In this document: in pieces, positions 1 through 8,480 of the stretch
How the letters are laid out: each line of letters opens with the position of its first letter
Position numbering within the stretch: position 1 is the first letter of the stretch
NCBI RefSeq assembly: GCF_004154955.1
Contig: NZ_CP011524.1
Span: 2,728,001-2,792,000, forward strand
DNA: 64,000 nt
Source: Intestinimonas butyriciproducens
Lineage (GTDB): Bacteria > Bacillota > Clostridia > Oscillospirales > Oscillospiraceae
Reading direction: 5' to 3'
Made by a program: the position numbers and the translations under genes
The notes under the pieces: generated by a model
Told to the model about the DNA's origin: nothing
The model's input: the letters and a program-made list of their open reading frames with translations, nothing else
The model's database searches: none

Positions 1-2
1 AC

Positions 3-386
3 GGAAAGATCCTCAAATCCAGCACCATCTATATCCGAGATGATGACGGCAGAGCCATCGGCGTCTTTGCCATCAACTACGACATCACCCTCATGCTGGC
101 CATGGAGGACGCCCTCAAGGGCTTTACTGCCACCCAGGTGCCGGAACGGGAGCCGGAGCACATCTCCCGGAATGTGGCCGACCTTCTGGATGAGCTCATC
201 GAGCAGAGTGTCAAGCTGGTGGGGAAACCGGTACCTCTCATGAACAAAGAGGACAAGGTGAAGGCCATCCAATTTCTCAACGATACCGGCGCTTTCCTCA
301 TCACCAAATCCGGCGACAAGGTGTGCAAGTTCTTCGGTATTTCCAAGTACACCCTTTATAGCTATATCGACGAGGCCAAGAACTAG
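3..386 (+). CDS. YheO-like PAS/HTH transcriptional regulator (3' part)
   Basis: The reading frame is open at the left window edge, so the start is missing. The visible 127 residues begin in the end of a PAS-like sensor domain (IYIRDDDGRAIGVFAINYDIT). A linker follows, then a C-terminal helix-turn-helix of the YheO family, ending KVCKFFGISKYTLYSYIDEAKN. YheO-type proteins are cytoplasmic DNA-binding regulators of about 220 residues, so roughly 90 residues should lie upstream. The gene is closed by an intrinsic terminator. Its regulon cannot be told from this fragment. Family assignment is fairly safe; the role is not known. Confidence 0.8.
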   Translation, partial: GKILKSSTIYIRDDDGRAIGVFAINYDITLMLAMEDALKGFTATQVPEREPEHISRNVADLLDELIEQSVKLVGKPVPLMNKEDKVKAIQFLNDTGAFLITKSGDKVCKFFGISKYTLYSYIDEAKN

Positions 387-402
387 GCGCTGTTGGAAAA
401 AG

Positions 403-427
403 GGGAATCGCTCCTGCGGCGATTCCC
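403..427 (-). terminator. Minus-strand terminator below the permease remnant
   Basis: Arms GGGAATCGC (403-411) and GCGATTCCC (419-427) pair perfectly around an 8-nt loop. Read on the minus strand, the stem is followed by CTTTTTCC. It would end transcripts coming from the LysR side. Confidence 0.6.
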
Positions 428-459
428 GGCCCGGCGGATAAAATCCGCCGGGCCTTTTT
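428..459 (+). terminator. Intrinsic terminator of the YheO-like gene
   Basis: A 12-bp perfect GC-rich stem (428-439 with 443-454), three-base loop AAA, then TTTTTC. It directly abuts the minus-strand hairpin, giving a back-to-back convergent pair. Confidence 0.85.
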
Positions 460-699
460 CTACTTTTCTTCGGCCTTGCGCTCCGTCCGGTCCTTGGGCA
501 GGATCAGGTTGAGGAGGATCGCCATCAGCGTGGCGACCACCACAGAAGAGGAGCCGAACACCGTGGTCACCCAGTCCGGAAAGCCGCTGCCGGCCAGACA
601 GCCCGGCACCTGGGTGATTCCCACGCCCAGCGCCACAGAGAGGCCCACCACCTTTCCCAGCCGCCACGTTCCACACATCCATGCAACTCCTGATCTCAC
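460..699 (-). pseudogene. Remnant of a nucleobase:cation symporter (xanthine/uracil permease)
   Basis: The 79-residue frame matches only the extreme C-terminus of NCS2-type xanthine/uracil permeases: a GLSVALGVGITQVPG segment, then FGSSSVVVATLMAILLNLILP and a charged tail. The family is normally about 430-460 residues with 12 or more membrane segments. Here everything upstream is missing and the frame begins 6 bp past the LysR stop codon with unrelated residues. This is best read as a deletion remnant left when the neighbouring region was rearranged. Translation as a mini-protein is possible but there is no support for it. Confidence 0.6.
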
Positions 700-705
700 C
701 CCTGC

Positions 706-1632
706 TCAAAATACCTCGCTCCTCTGCCGTACAAAACTGTGGATTGTTTTATCAAAATATGCCTCAGAAAACTTCAGCAGCTCCTGTACCACACGGGGCA
801 TATATCGGTTCCGATCATAGATAATGGCGAGCTGGCGGGAAATGGGCGGCTGGAAAGGCTTCGACACCAACTCCGGCACCAGGTATTCCTCTATATAAGG
901 CTGGGGCAGGATGCTGATCCCACGCCGGTTGCTCACCATACGCATCAGCAGGTAGGCTCTCGGCGCAGTGCCGACAACCTTTGGCCTGAATCCATGCCGG
1001 ATACACATATCCATCAGCATTTGGTGGGGCTGATAGTCATCGTTAAACAGAAGAAGTGGCTCGTCGCGCAGATCCTCAATGGTAAGGTGCTTTTGCTTTG
1101 CCAGAGGGTGTTCTTTGTGCATGACGCCGACCATCGCATCTGAACTGATCACTTTTATCTCCAATGCGGCATTTGGCTTCTCCGCCACCGGGAGCACGGC
1201 AAACCCGATGTCACACCTGTGTGCCAACACGGCATTCTTGATCTCGCGAGAAGTCATTTCCAGAATATTCAGATAGGCATCCGGAAAGCGGGAGGAAAAG
1301 CTGGCCTCCAACTCCCGAAAAAATACGCTGGCTATGGTGACTGTGCCGATGTTGACCCTCCCGGATACATTTGCCGACGTGTCCCGCATCACGCTGTACA
1401 GGTCGTCGATACGGCTACAGATATCCTGGGCCCGCTCATAAAAGACCTGTCCCTCCTCCGTCAGCTTAAATACTCTTTTGTTCCTGTCGATGAGGCAGAC
1501 CCCCAATTCATCTTCCAGCTGTTTGATGGATTTGGTGAGTCCCGGCTGAGTCGTATACAGCGCAGCGGCGGCGGCTGTGAAGCCCTTTCTCCGGACGATC
1601 TCGATGAAATACTGAAGCTGTCTGATTTCCAT
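706..1632 (-). CDS. LysR-family transcriptional regulator
   Basis: A 308-residue LysR-type regulator. The N-terminal winged HTH (about residues 1-60: MEIRQLQYFIEIVRRKGFT, then AAALYTTQPGLTKSIKQLEDELG) is followed by the two-lobed periplasmic-binding-protein-like effector domain (about 90-300). I chose the inner ATG because GGGGGA lies 7 nt upstream; an ATG five codons earlier (1647) lacks a clear RBS. The gene is transcribed away from the acyl-CoA locus at 1.9-7.9 kb and a T-N11-A palindrome lies between them. The usual arrangement for this family suggests it activates that locus in response to a pathway acid or CoA ester, which is inference. Confidence 0.9.
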   Translation of the reverse strand: MEIRQLQYFIEIVRRKGFTAAAAALYTTQPGLTKSIKQLEDELGVCLIDRNKRVFKLTEEGQVFYERAQDICSRIDDLYSVMRDTSANVSGRVNIGTVTIASVFFRELEASFSSRFPDAYLNILEMTSREIKNAVLAHRCDIGFAVLPVAEKPNAALEIKVISSDAMVGVMHKEHPLAKQKHLTIEDLRDEPLLLFNDDYQPHQMLMDMCIRHGFRPKVVGTAPRAYLLMRMVSNRRGISILPQPYIEEYLVPELVSKPFQPPISRQLAIIYDRNRYMPRVVQELLKFSEAYFDKTIHSFVRQRSEVF

Positions 1633-1673
1633 ATCCAGTCCCCCCATGTGATGCGGCCCGGCCTGTTTTAGGA

Positions 1674-1703
1674 ATTATACCAAAACATCCTGTATATTTT
1701 CAA
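1674..1703 (-). promoter_or_regulatory. Probable lysR promoter
   Basis: On the minus strand TTGAAA (1698-1703) is followed by an 18-bp spacer and a perfect TATAAT (1674-1679), about 42 bp upstream of the chosen lysR start. Confidence 0.65.
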
Positions 1704-1718
1704 CTATTTTTGTTCAAT

Positions 1719-1735
1719 CATAACCATTCGTTATG
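1719..1735. promoter_or_regulatory. LysR-type T-N11-A box
   Basis: CATAAC and GTTATG form a perfect 6-bp inverted repeat around CATTC. It contains the T-N11-A signature of LysR binding sites. It sits just upstream of the lysR -35 element and about 140 bp before the first crotonase gene, where autorepression plus divergent activation would be expected. Confidence 0.6.
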
Positions 1736-1874
1736 AGGCAGATAAGAGGTATGTATTTCCCTTTTTACCTTCTGTCCCATATACTTGCAATAAACACCGG
1801 TGTCTTTCGTTTTGGAACTTTCTTACCTGAGCCGCAGCCGGACGCGGCCCGATAAGAAGAGCTAGGGAGGTATC

Positions 1875-2642
1875 ATGGAAATAGATTTTATCGTACAGGA
1901 TCATACCGCCTGCCTGACCATAGACCGGAGCCATGGCCTCAATCTCCTCACGCCGGATCTCATGCGCGAGCTGGAAGCACACCGCGGCAGAATCAACGAC
2001 GATCCCTCCATCCGTGCAGGCATCCTCACCGGGCACGGGACCAAAGCTTTCTGCGCGGGCACAGACATCCAGCAGTGACTCCCCTTTGTTGCGCAGGCAA
2101 AAGCGCATCCGGAAGAGATGCCGCGGACGCCGATGCGGGGACTTCAAATGAAAAAGCCTCTCATTGCGGCCGTCAACGGTTATGCGCTAGGCGGCGGCGA
2201 ATTGGCTCTGTCCTGTGACATTCGGGAGGCCTCCCGCAACGCTGTTTTCGGATGGCCGGAGGCCTCCCTGGGTATTCTGCCCCGTTTGGGCGGGACACAG
2301 CGCCTTCCCCGTATCATCGGTCCGGCCAGGGCCCGCGAGATTCTCTTGACTGGTAGGCGGGTAGCGGCCCAGGAGGCCCTTTCCATCGGACTCGTCTCCG
2401 AGGTCGTGGAGGCAGAGCACCTGATGGATACGGCTTGGGCCTATGCACGGCGCATCTGTGCTCTCGCCCCTCTTTCTGTAGAGTCTATCAAGCGTTGTCT
2501 GGACGAGGGCTGTGAGTCCAGCCTTGACGATGGTCTGGAGTTGGAAAATACCCTTGGGCTCCGTCTCTGCGATACAGAAGACTACCAGGAGGGCAGACGT
2601 GCATTTTCAGAAAAACGTGCGCCCTGCTTCCACGGCCACTGA
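1875..2642 (+). pseudogene. Enoyl-CoA hydratase/isomerase with an in-frame TGA
   Basis: The ATG follows GGGAGG by 5 nt. The crotonase fold is complete in one frame (about 255 codons) except for a TGA at 2076-2078, immediately after the oxyanion-hole segment FCAGTDIQQ. After the stop the same frame continues through MRGLQMKKPLIAAVNG, GGGELALSCD and WPEASLGILPRLGGTQRLP, so both catalytic glutamates of classical hydratases are kept. The C-terminus reads RRAFSEKRAPCFHGH. No bases are missing around the stop, which points to a point nonsense change, a recoding event, or a sequence error. Residues near the stop resemble CaiD-like crotonobetainyl-CoA hydratases. I list it as a pseudogene because a decayed crotonase lies 3 kb away, but a functional product has not been excluded. 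Confidence 0.7.
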
Positions 2643-2724
2643 GACCGGCACTTTCCGCCTGATGGCCGTTGCCGGCCAATGTTTCTCCGATCTCTACCAT
2701 TTCACAAGAAAGGAAGATAGTTTT

Positions 2725-3504
2725 ATGGAACACCTGGATTTTATCAAGGTCGATATCGTCGAAGAGGGGATCGCCGTCGTTACCCTGAACCGCCCCCCTG
2801 TCAACGCTTTCAATTTACAGATGTATCGTGAACTCCACAAGGCCTTCCAGTTCACCGACGACCCCGCCAACAACGTGCGCTGTGTCGTTGTCTGTGCAGA
2901 GGGTAAAATGTTCTCCCCCGGAAATGACGTCAACGACTTCGCCGACGACAGCACCTATCAGGTGGCCAACTATTCCGACGTGGTGGCCGAAGGGCTGGAT
3001 TCCGTTATGCTCTCCAAGGTCCCCGTGGTCGTTGCCGTAAACGGCGCCTGTGCGGGTGCCGGCTTCTGCATTCCCGCCGTAGCGGATGTCGTGGTCGCCA
3101 CCGAGAAGGCCAAGTTTGGTATCACTGAGCTTAATGTGGGTATCATCGGAGGCGCCGCGGAAGCAAGCTACTGCCTCCCGCCAAAGGTCGTGAGCTATAT
3201 GTCTCTCACCGGCCGCATGATGTCCGCCAGGGATATGGAAAAATACTCCTTTGTCCATAAGATCGTCCCCGAGGAACAGCTTATGGACGAGGCCATGGAC
3301 ATTGCCCGCGCCATCGCGGCCCATCCGCCCATCGGCCTGCGCTACTCCAAGGAGGTCCTGCTCAAAATTTTCGAGCCCGATGTCCTGGCTGAAAAGGTGG
3401 AGTTTGCCGCCGAAAAAAACCGCGCCCACAAGAAAACGGCCGACTTTAAGGAGGCTGTAAGCGCCTTTTTGGAAAAAAGAAAGCCCCGCTTCCAGGGGAA
3501 ATAA
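2725..3504 (+). CDS. Divergent enoyl-CoA hydratase/isomerase family protein
   Basis: A 259-residue crotonase-superfamily protein; AGGAAG lies about 9 nt before the ATG. The oxyanion-hole segment FSPGNDVNDF and the second glutamate (KFGITELNVG) are present. At the position of the first catalytic glutamate (GGGxE in rat hydratase) it reads GAGFCIP, so the residue is Cys, and GGTQRLP is replaced by GGAAEASYCLPP. It may therefore act as an isomerase, a decarboxylase or a hydratase on a non-standard acyl-CoA. It lies 82 bp downstream of the interrupted crotonase and ahead of the transporter, so it is probably part of the same operon. Superfamily membership is certain; the reaction is unknown. Confidence 0.85.
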   Translation: MEHLDFIKVDIVEEGIAVVTLNRPPVNAFNLQMYRELHKAFQFTDDPANNVRCVVVCAEGKMFSPGNDVNDFADDSTYQVANYSDVVAEGLDSVMLSKVPVVVAVNGACAGAGFCIPAVADVVVATEKAKFGITELNVGIIGGAAEASYCLPPKVVSYMSLTGRMMSARDMEKYSFVHKIVPEEQLMDEAMDIARAIAAHPPIGLRYSKEVLLKIFEPDVLAEKVEFAAEKNRAHKKTADFKEAVSAFLEKRKPRFQGK

Positions 3505-3635
3505 CCTCTGGGTCCAGCCCCTGCGACAGTTATCCCCGCACTCTTTATAGAACTTGCTAATTATAAAAGGTGGTCTTAAAAACAATAACACAGTATGGAC
3601 AATATAAAGAATACACAAAAAAGGGAGTGTTGGAA

Positions 3636-5060
3636 ATGGAACAAATGCCCAATGCCTCCACGGAGGTTAAAAAGCCAAAGAAATTCAAAATTGCATTTCC
3701 CCACACCTATTTGATTTTGGTTGCGCTTTGCGCTTTAGCTGTAATCTTGACCAATGTTTTACCCTCCGGTGTATTTGACCGTGAACGAAATGCGGATGGT
3801 CGGACGGTAGTTATCGCCGGAACCTATCACGAGGTTGAGGCAAATCCGATTCCTTTTATCAAGTTGCCGGTTAAAATTCATGAGGGCATGCAGGCCGGCG
3901 CTGACCTATTGATGTTCATGCTCATTATGGGTGGTTCCTTTGGCATTCTAAATGAGGCCGGTGCGGTAAACTTTTTTATTTGTAATTCCTTAGCACGTGC
4001 AATGCGAGGAAAGGAAAAGCTTTTTATCCCCATCCTTCTTTTCGTCATGTCCATGGGCGGTATTACCTTCGGTATGGCTGTAGAGGCCGTCGCTTTTATC
4101 CCGGCTGTCATTGCGCTGTCTATAGCTCTTGGCTACGACAGTATCCTAGGATTGGCAATTGTCTTTTTGGGCAGCAATGCCGGATATACTGCTGGCATTT
4201 ATAATCCCTTCAATGTGGGCGTAGCACATTCTCTAGCAGAAATTCCGCTTTACGAGGGTGCTTGGTATCGTTGGATCTTCCTTTTCGTGTTACTGATGAT
4301 TGCAAGCATAGGATTGATGCGTTATGCAGACAGGATAAAAAAAGATCCCACCAAGAGTTTGGTGTACAAAGACCCAGATTCCGAGAGTTGGCGTTCTGTG
4401 CAGAGCAGCGGACGTAAGGCCACTATTCAAGAATATCTTGGATTGTTTATTTTCTTGGGCGGCTTTGCTTTGATTATTTGGGGCTGCGTCTCTCAAGGAT
4501 GGTGGTTCGGCGAAATTTCCGCCGCTTTCTTCTGGATGGCGGTCCTTACAGGAATTATTTTTCGATTTACGCCTAACAAGATGTGTCGCCTATTCTGCTC
4601 TGGAATGTCGGACATTGCAGTTGGAGCTGGTTCCGTCGGCTTTGCTAGAGCAATCGCAGTCATTCTGGCAGACGGCGTAATTATGGATACAATCGTCTAC
4701 TATCTGGCAATGCCGCTCCAATACCTGCCCGGTATCGTACAGGCCGCTGGTATGCAAGTCGCTCAGACCATCATTAACTTGGGCCTCCCATCCGGCTCAG
4801 CCCAAGCTACGGCTACTATGCCGATCATTATTCCTCTGGCGGACCTTCTGGGCGTTTCGCGTCAAACAGCAGTATTTGCGTTCCAATGCGGAGATGGTAT
4901 CTCCAATGGTATTATTCCGACCTATACTACCCTAATTGCAATGATGGCCGCAGCCAAAATCCCATTCCAGAAGTGGCTCAAGCTAGCTTTTAAAATTGTA
5001 GCAGTTCAATGGCTTGCGGGTATGGCAATGACTATCATTGCGACCTTAATTCATTATTGA
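3636..5060 (+). CDS. YfcC/DcuC-family anaerobic transporter
   Basis: A 474-residue integral membrane protein with about 11-13 hydrophobic segments, starting [20 protein letters not shown]. It contains the YfcC-family blocks [14 protein letters not shown] and [22 protein letters not shown], and near the end [13 protein letters not shown]. Members of this family move C4-dicarboxylates, amino acids such as arginine/ornithine, or short-chain acids; the substrate cannot be told here. The ATG at 3636 has AAGGGAG 8 nt upstream; an ATG 22 codons earlier lacks one. The gene is visibly AT-richer, with more A/T third positions, than the rest of the window, which suggests recent transfer. Context suggests it imports the acid activated by the CoA-transferase downstream. 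Confidence 0.85.
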   Translation: MEQMPNASTEVKKPKKFKIAFPHTYLILVALCALAVILTNVLPSGVFDRERNADGRTVVIAGTYHEVEANPIPFIKLPVKIHEGMQAGADLLMFMLIMGGSFGILNEAGAVNFFICNSLARAMRGKEKLFIPILLFVMSMGGITFGMAVEAVAFIPAVIALSIALGYDSILGLAIVFLGSNAGYTAGIYNPFNVGVAHSLAEIPLYEGAWYRWIFLFVLLMIASIGLMRYADRIKKDPTKSLVYKDPDSESWRSVQSSGRKATIQEYLGLFIFLGGFALIIWGCVSQGWWFGEISAAFFWMAVLTGIIFRFTPNKMCRLFCSGMSDIAVGAGSVGFARAIAVILADGVIMDTIVYYLAMPLQYLPGIVQAAGMQVAQTIINLGLPSGSAQATATMPIIIPLADLLGVSRQTAVFAFQCGDGISNGIIPTYTTLIAMMAAAKIPFQKWLKLAFKIVAVQWLAGMAMTIIATLIHY

Positions 5061-5140
5061 TGCAGGTGAAGCTTTAAGCCGAAACACTTCTCAATTTTAT
5101 TTCAGCACATCTGTAGCTTTAATAAGGGAACGCAGTCAAC

Positions 5141-5647
5141 ATGACACATTCTTACGAAGCCCTCCGTGTGGATATTTCTGCACAAATCGCAGTCATCACT
5201 ATGAATTGGTTCTGGCCTGTGATCTGCGTATTGCCTGTGATAAACCCCGTCTTGGACTTTCTGAGCCGAGTCTAGGTATCATTCCCGGGATCGGCGGGAC
5301 ACGGTGGTTGGCCCGCTGCGGGGGTATGAGCAATTGCCAGATAGATCATTCCGGCCGGAAAGATCTTGAATGGAGAGCAGGTTTTGGCCCTTGGCCTTGC
5401 TCCAGACTGCGTTCCGCAGACGCTTCTGCTCCAGAGGGCCAAAGCCGTCGCAGAGGAACTGCACGACAGAAGGCCGCTGGCCCTGATGCTTGCCAAGAAA
5501 TTGCTCTACGCCGTTCTCTCCACCAGTCAGGAGTGCGTAATTCTGATGAAGAAACTCTCCTTGTGCGTCCTGCTGGACAGCGCAGATAAAGACGAGGGCA
5601 TCCGTTCCTTTTTAGAGAAACGCTGGCCCGTTTTTACCGGCTACTAA
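5141..5647 (+). pseudogene. Decayed enoyl-CoA hydratase
   Basis: The N-terminus starts normally ([22 protein letters not shown]) but runs straight into [35 protein letters not shown] in another frame. About 80-90 codons, including the oxyanion-hole loop, are deleted. After about 5330 the frame shifts again. The authentic C-terminus reappears from about 5366 ([12 protein letters not shown] ... GIRSFLEKRWPVFTGY, ending 5647). One large deletion and at least two frame changes rule out a working enzyme. It was probably a third crotonase of this locus. Confidence 0.85.
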
Positions 5648-5668
5648 TCAAATTTTAGGAGGAATATA

Positions 5669-6967
5669 ATGAACCGATTCGCGGAGGAGTACGCTTCCAA
5701 AAAGGTGACCATACAGGATGTCCTGCATATGATCCAATCCAATGATCTCATCTGGACCTCCTATAACGGTCTGGAGCCTCAGTCGTTCTTCCGGGAACTC
5801 CACACCATAAAAGACAGGGTGGAACATGTCACCGTGCGCCACGCCGGACTTTGGAAAAACTATGAATTTGTCTCCAGCCCAGAAATGAAGGGCCATTTTG
5901 ATGTTATCAGCAGCTTTTATGATGAATTTGCCCGCGCCTGCCATGATTACCAGATTTCCAGTTATATGCCGATCCACTTGCATAACGGCGTAGCTCGCTG
6001 CCTGGAAGACCGCCACATCAATATGTTCGTCGGTATGGTCTGTCCGATGGACGAGCACGGCTACGTCCATTTTTCCCTTAACGCGTACAACGAAATGGAC
6101 ACCGTCTTTCGTTCTGACGTGGTGGTCATGCTGGTCAATAAAAATCTTCCCGTGGTCGGGGGCGACAACCTCGTCCACATCAGTGATATCGACTACATAG
6201 TGGAAGTGGAGGATCCGCTTATCACAATCGAAGGCAGTCAGCCCGGGGAAACGGAAATGAAGATTGGGGCCAACGTCGCCTCGCTGGTGGAGGATGGTTC
6301 CACCATTCAACTCGGCATCGGGAATATCCCCAACGCAGTGGGGACCTATCTCGCCGAAAAAAATGATTTGGGCGTACACACGGAAATGATCACCAGTATT
6401 ATTGCGGACCTTTCTGAATCCCGTGTGATCACAGGGAAAAAGAAAACCATCAACCGCGGGAAAATCGTGGGAAGCTTCGCCTTAGGCAATCAGCGGCTTT
6501 ATGAATATCTTGACCACAATCCTGAAATCGCGCTGATGTCCGGCAGCTATGTCAACGACCCCCGCGTGATTTGCCAAAACGACCGGATGGTCTCCATTAA
6601 CTCCTGCCTCCAAGTCGATTTGACCGGTCAGATCTGCTCGGAGTCCATGGGGCATGTCCAATATTCCGGTACCGGGGGCGCCGCTGATTTTGCCGTCGGC
6701 GCCTCCCACTCCAAAGGCGGGAAATCCATTGTGGCGGTCAAATCTACCGCAAAGAAAGGAACCGTCTCCACCATACAGCCCCTCCTCACCCCCGGTGCCG
6801 TAGTGTCCATCAGCCGGAATGACATCGACTACATCATTACGGAATATGGAATCGCAAAGATCAAGGGAAAGAGCATTGCTGAACGCGTAGAAAACCTGAT
6901 CCATATTGCCCACCCCAAATTCCGGGACGAGCTGCGCCAGAAGGCCAAGGATTATAAGATTTGGTAA
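5669..6967 (+). CDS. Acetyl-CoA hydrolase/transferase family CoA-transferase
   Basis: A 432-residue family I CoA-transferase of the 4-hydroxybutyrate / butyryl-CoA:acetate type. These enzymes move CoA between short-chain acids through a covalent glutamyl-CoA intermediate. The candidate catalytic Glu is E239 in GVHTEM, which matches the position of Glu238 in Clostridium aminobutyricum AbfT; that equivalence is from recalled family knowledge. The CoA-binding region LGIGNIPNAV and the YSGTGGAADF block are intact. A strong AGGAGG lies 7 nt before the ATG. It probably activates the imported acid using acetyl-CoA or butyryl-CoA. The substrate (4-hydroxybutyrate, crotonate, 3-hydroxybutyrate or another short-chain acid) is not resolved by sequence. 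Confidence 0.88.
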   Translation: MNRFAEEYASKKVTIQDVLHMIQSNDLIWTSYNGLEPQSFFRELHTIKDRVEHVTVRHAGLWKNYEFVSSPEMKGHFDVISSFYDEFARACHDYQISSYMPIHLHNGVARCLEDRHINMFVGMVCPMDEHGYVHFSLNAYNEMDTVFRSDVVVMLVNKNLPVVGGDNLVHISDIDYIVEVEDPLITIEGSQPGETEMKIGANVASLVEDGSTIQLGIGNIPNAVGTYLAEKNDLGVHTEMITSIIADLSESRVITGKKKTINRGKIVGSFALGNQRLYEYLDHNPEIALMSGSYVNDPRVICQNDRMVSINSCLQVDLTGQICSESMGHVQYSGTGGAADFAVGASHSKGGKSIVAVKSTAKKGTVSTIQPLLTPGAVVSISRNDIDYIITEYGIAKIKGKSIAERVENLIHIAHPKFRDELRQKAKDYKIW

Positions 6968-7006
6968 TTCTATACCATATTTGACACATAAGGGAGTATC
7001 TGTACT

Positions 7007-7876
7007 ATGAAGATTGATGCGCTCAAAAAAGTGTGCGTTGCGGGCGCCGGCCAGATGGGGCGGCAAATTGCGCTCACCATTGCCCTTCACGGGTACGACG
7101 TCTATCTGACCGACTCCGTCCCTGCCGCGCTTGCGCAGACGGACACTTGGTCACGGGACTATTTGGACGGTCGGGTATCCAAGGGAAAGATGACATCCGA
7201 GCAGGCAGATGCGGCACGCGCCCGCTTTCATCTGGTCCCCACGCTGCAACAGGCCGCCGCTGGATCTCAAATTGTGATAGAAGCCATCTTAGAAGACCGC
7301 GAGATCAAGCGCTCGTTCTATTTCGAACTCGGCGGCATCGTCGGGGAAGATACCATTTTGGCGTCCAATTCCAGCTATATGGTCTCCTCCCTCTTTCAAG
7401 ACTGTGTTAAAACCCCTTCCAGACTGGCCAACATGCATTTTTTCAATCCCGCTTTAGTCCTGAAGCTGGTAGAGGTGGTCAAAGGAGAACACACCGCGCC
7501 GGACACCGTGGAGCTCATTGTGGAATTTGCAAAGAAAATCGGTAAAACACCGATCCGTGTCAATCGGGAAATCGATGGTTTTGTGGTCAACCGTGTTCTG
7601 CGTGCCATCCGGGATGAGGCTTACTTTCTGGTGGAAGAGGGTGTCTGCACACCCGAAGACCTAGACATCGGTGTGGAACTAGGGCTCAATCACCCCATGG
7701 GTCCCTTCCGCCTTTTGGATCTGACCGGGATCGATCTCAATTATATGTCCATGGAACAGCGCTGGAAGGACACAGGCATCAAGCCCCACGGTTATGATAT
7801 TGCTAAACAGATGTACGAATCCCACCTGTGGGGTCGAAAAACTGGAAAGGGATTCTATACGTATGGTGAGACATAG
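7007..7876 (+). CDS. 3-hydroxyacyl-CoA dehydrogenase (3-hydroxybutyryl-CoA type)
   Basis: 289 residues, the usual single-unit length. The N-terminal Rossmann fold carries GAGQMG (residues 13-18). The catalytic His is in NMHFFNPA (H144) with a following LVEVV. The C-terminal helical domain includes GFVVNRVLRAIRDEAYFL and GLNHPMGPFRLLDLTG, ending WGRKTGKGFYTY. It interconverts 3-hydroxyacyl-CoA and 3-oxoacyl-CoA with NAD(P). It is the last gene of the acyl-CoA locus, 39 bp behind the CoA-transferase. Beside crotonases and an acid-activating transferase it would join 3-hydroxyacyl-CoA to acetoacetyl-CoA or feed crotonyl-CoA toward the EtfAB/acyl-CoA dehydrogenase encoded at 17-20 kb. The direction is inference. 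Confidence 0.9.
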   Translation: MKIDALKKVCVAGAGQMGRQIALTIALHGYDVYLTDSVPAALAQTDTWSRDYLDGRVSKGKMTSEQADAARARFHLVPTLQQAAAGSQIVIEAILEDREIKRSFYFELGGIVGEDTILASNSSYMVSSLFQDCVKTPSRLANMHFFNPALVLKLVEVVKGEHTAPDTVELIVEFAKKIGKTPIRVNREIDGFVVNRVLRAIRDEAYFLVEEGVCTPEDLDIGVELGLNHPMGPFRLLDLTGIDLNYMSMEQRWKDTGIKPHGYDIAKQMYESHLWGRKTGKGFYTYGET

Positions 7877-8181
7877 AAGGCGCAGTTGATTATACATATG
7901 CAGCGATAGGTCGTTGCGGCCGCTTATGGCCGCTCCGCCATTGTGAAAGCCAAAAGCAGCATGCGAACAGTCGCTTCCTTCTCTTGTCTATAAAAACAGA
8001 GCGCATCGCCATCTGAATCACAATCACGTCAGGCATCGCAACGTATTAAGAGCTTTGATCGACCGCAGTGAAGCTGGGAGCCTGGACGGCAAAAAATGGC
8101 GCACATAGAAATACCGCGTGAGGCAATGCTATGTCTGGATTCCCAATCCAACAAACAAACGAAGCAAGGAGATGCGAAATT
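7877..8181 (+). other. Intergenic stretch without a recognised gene
   Basis: No coding frame with an RBS and no convincing terminator were seen. A short GCGGCC/GGCCGC stem near 7916-7935 lacks a T-run. A forespore (sigma-G) promoter for the SASP gene would be expected close to 8182 but I could not place one with confidence. Confidence 0.4.
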
Positions 8182-8385
8182 ATGTCTAGCTCTAATAATT
8201 CTAATCAGCCTGTCGTGCCCAGCGCCCGCGAGGCCCTGAACAAGTTTAAGATGGAGGCTGCTCAGGAAGTCGGCGTGAACCTGAAGCAGGGCTATAACGG
8301 CGACCTGACCAGCCGCGAGGCCGGCTCTGTTGGGGGCCAGATGGTCAAGAAGATGATCGAGGCCTACGAGAACGGCATGAAGTAA
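8182..8385 (+). CDS. Small acid-soluble spore protein, alpha/beta type
   Basis: A 67-residue protein that coats and protects DNA in dormant spores. The body ALNKFKMEAAQEVGVNLKQG is followed by YNGDLTSREAGSVGGQMVKKMIEAYE. It has both SASP signature blocks and the KFKMEAAQE site cut by the germination protease Gpr. The ATG at 8182 is preceded by AAGGAG about 10 nt away; an ATG 17 codons upstream (8131) has no RBS and would add a non-homologous leader. It is monocistronic, closed by a very strong terminator, and expected to be expressed in the forespore. It is good evidence that the organism can sporulate. Confidence 0.93.
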   Translation: MSSSNNSNQPVVPSAREALNKFKMEAAQEVGVNLKQGYNGDLTSREAGSVGGQMVKKMIEAYENGMK

Positions 8386-8411
8386 GTATCCCCAAAGGGA
8401 TTAAATGTATT

Positions 8412-8453
8412 GGCCGGGGGCCGGAGGAAATTCCTCCGGCCCCCGGCCTTTTT
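8412..8453 (+). terminator. Strong terminator of the SASP gene
   Basis: Stem 8412-8429 with 8431-8448 (18 bp, almost no loop), followed by TTTTT at 8449-8453. Confidence 0.9.
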
Positions 8454-8480
8454 GCAGAAATCCGCCGTCTTCATGGCGTG

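Noticed and set aside
2079-2125. SECIS-like stem after the in-frame TGA
   Set aside because: The stem (TTGC/GCAA with short extensions) is weak and its loop does not show the features expected of a bacterial SECIS; selenocysteine is kept only as an alternative to test.
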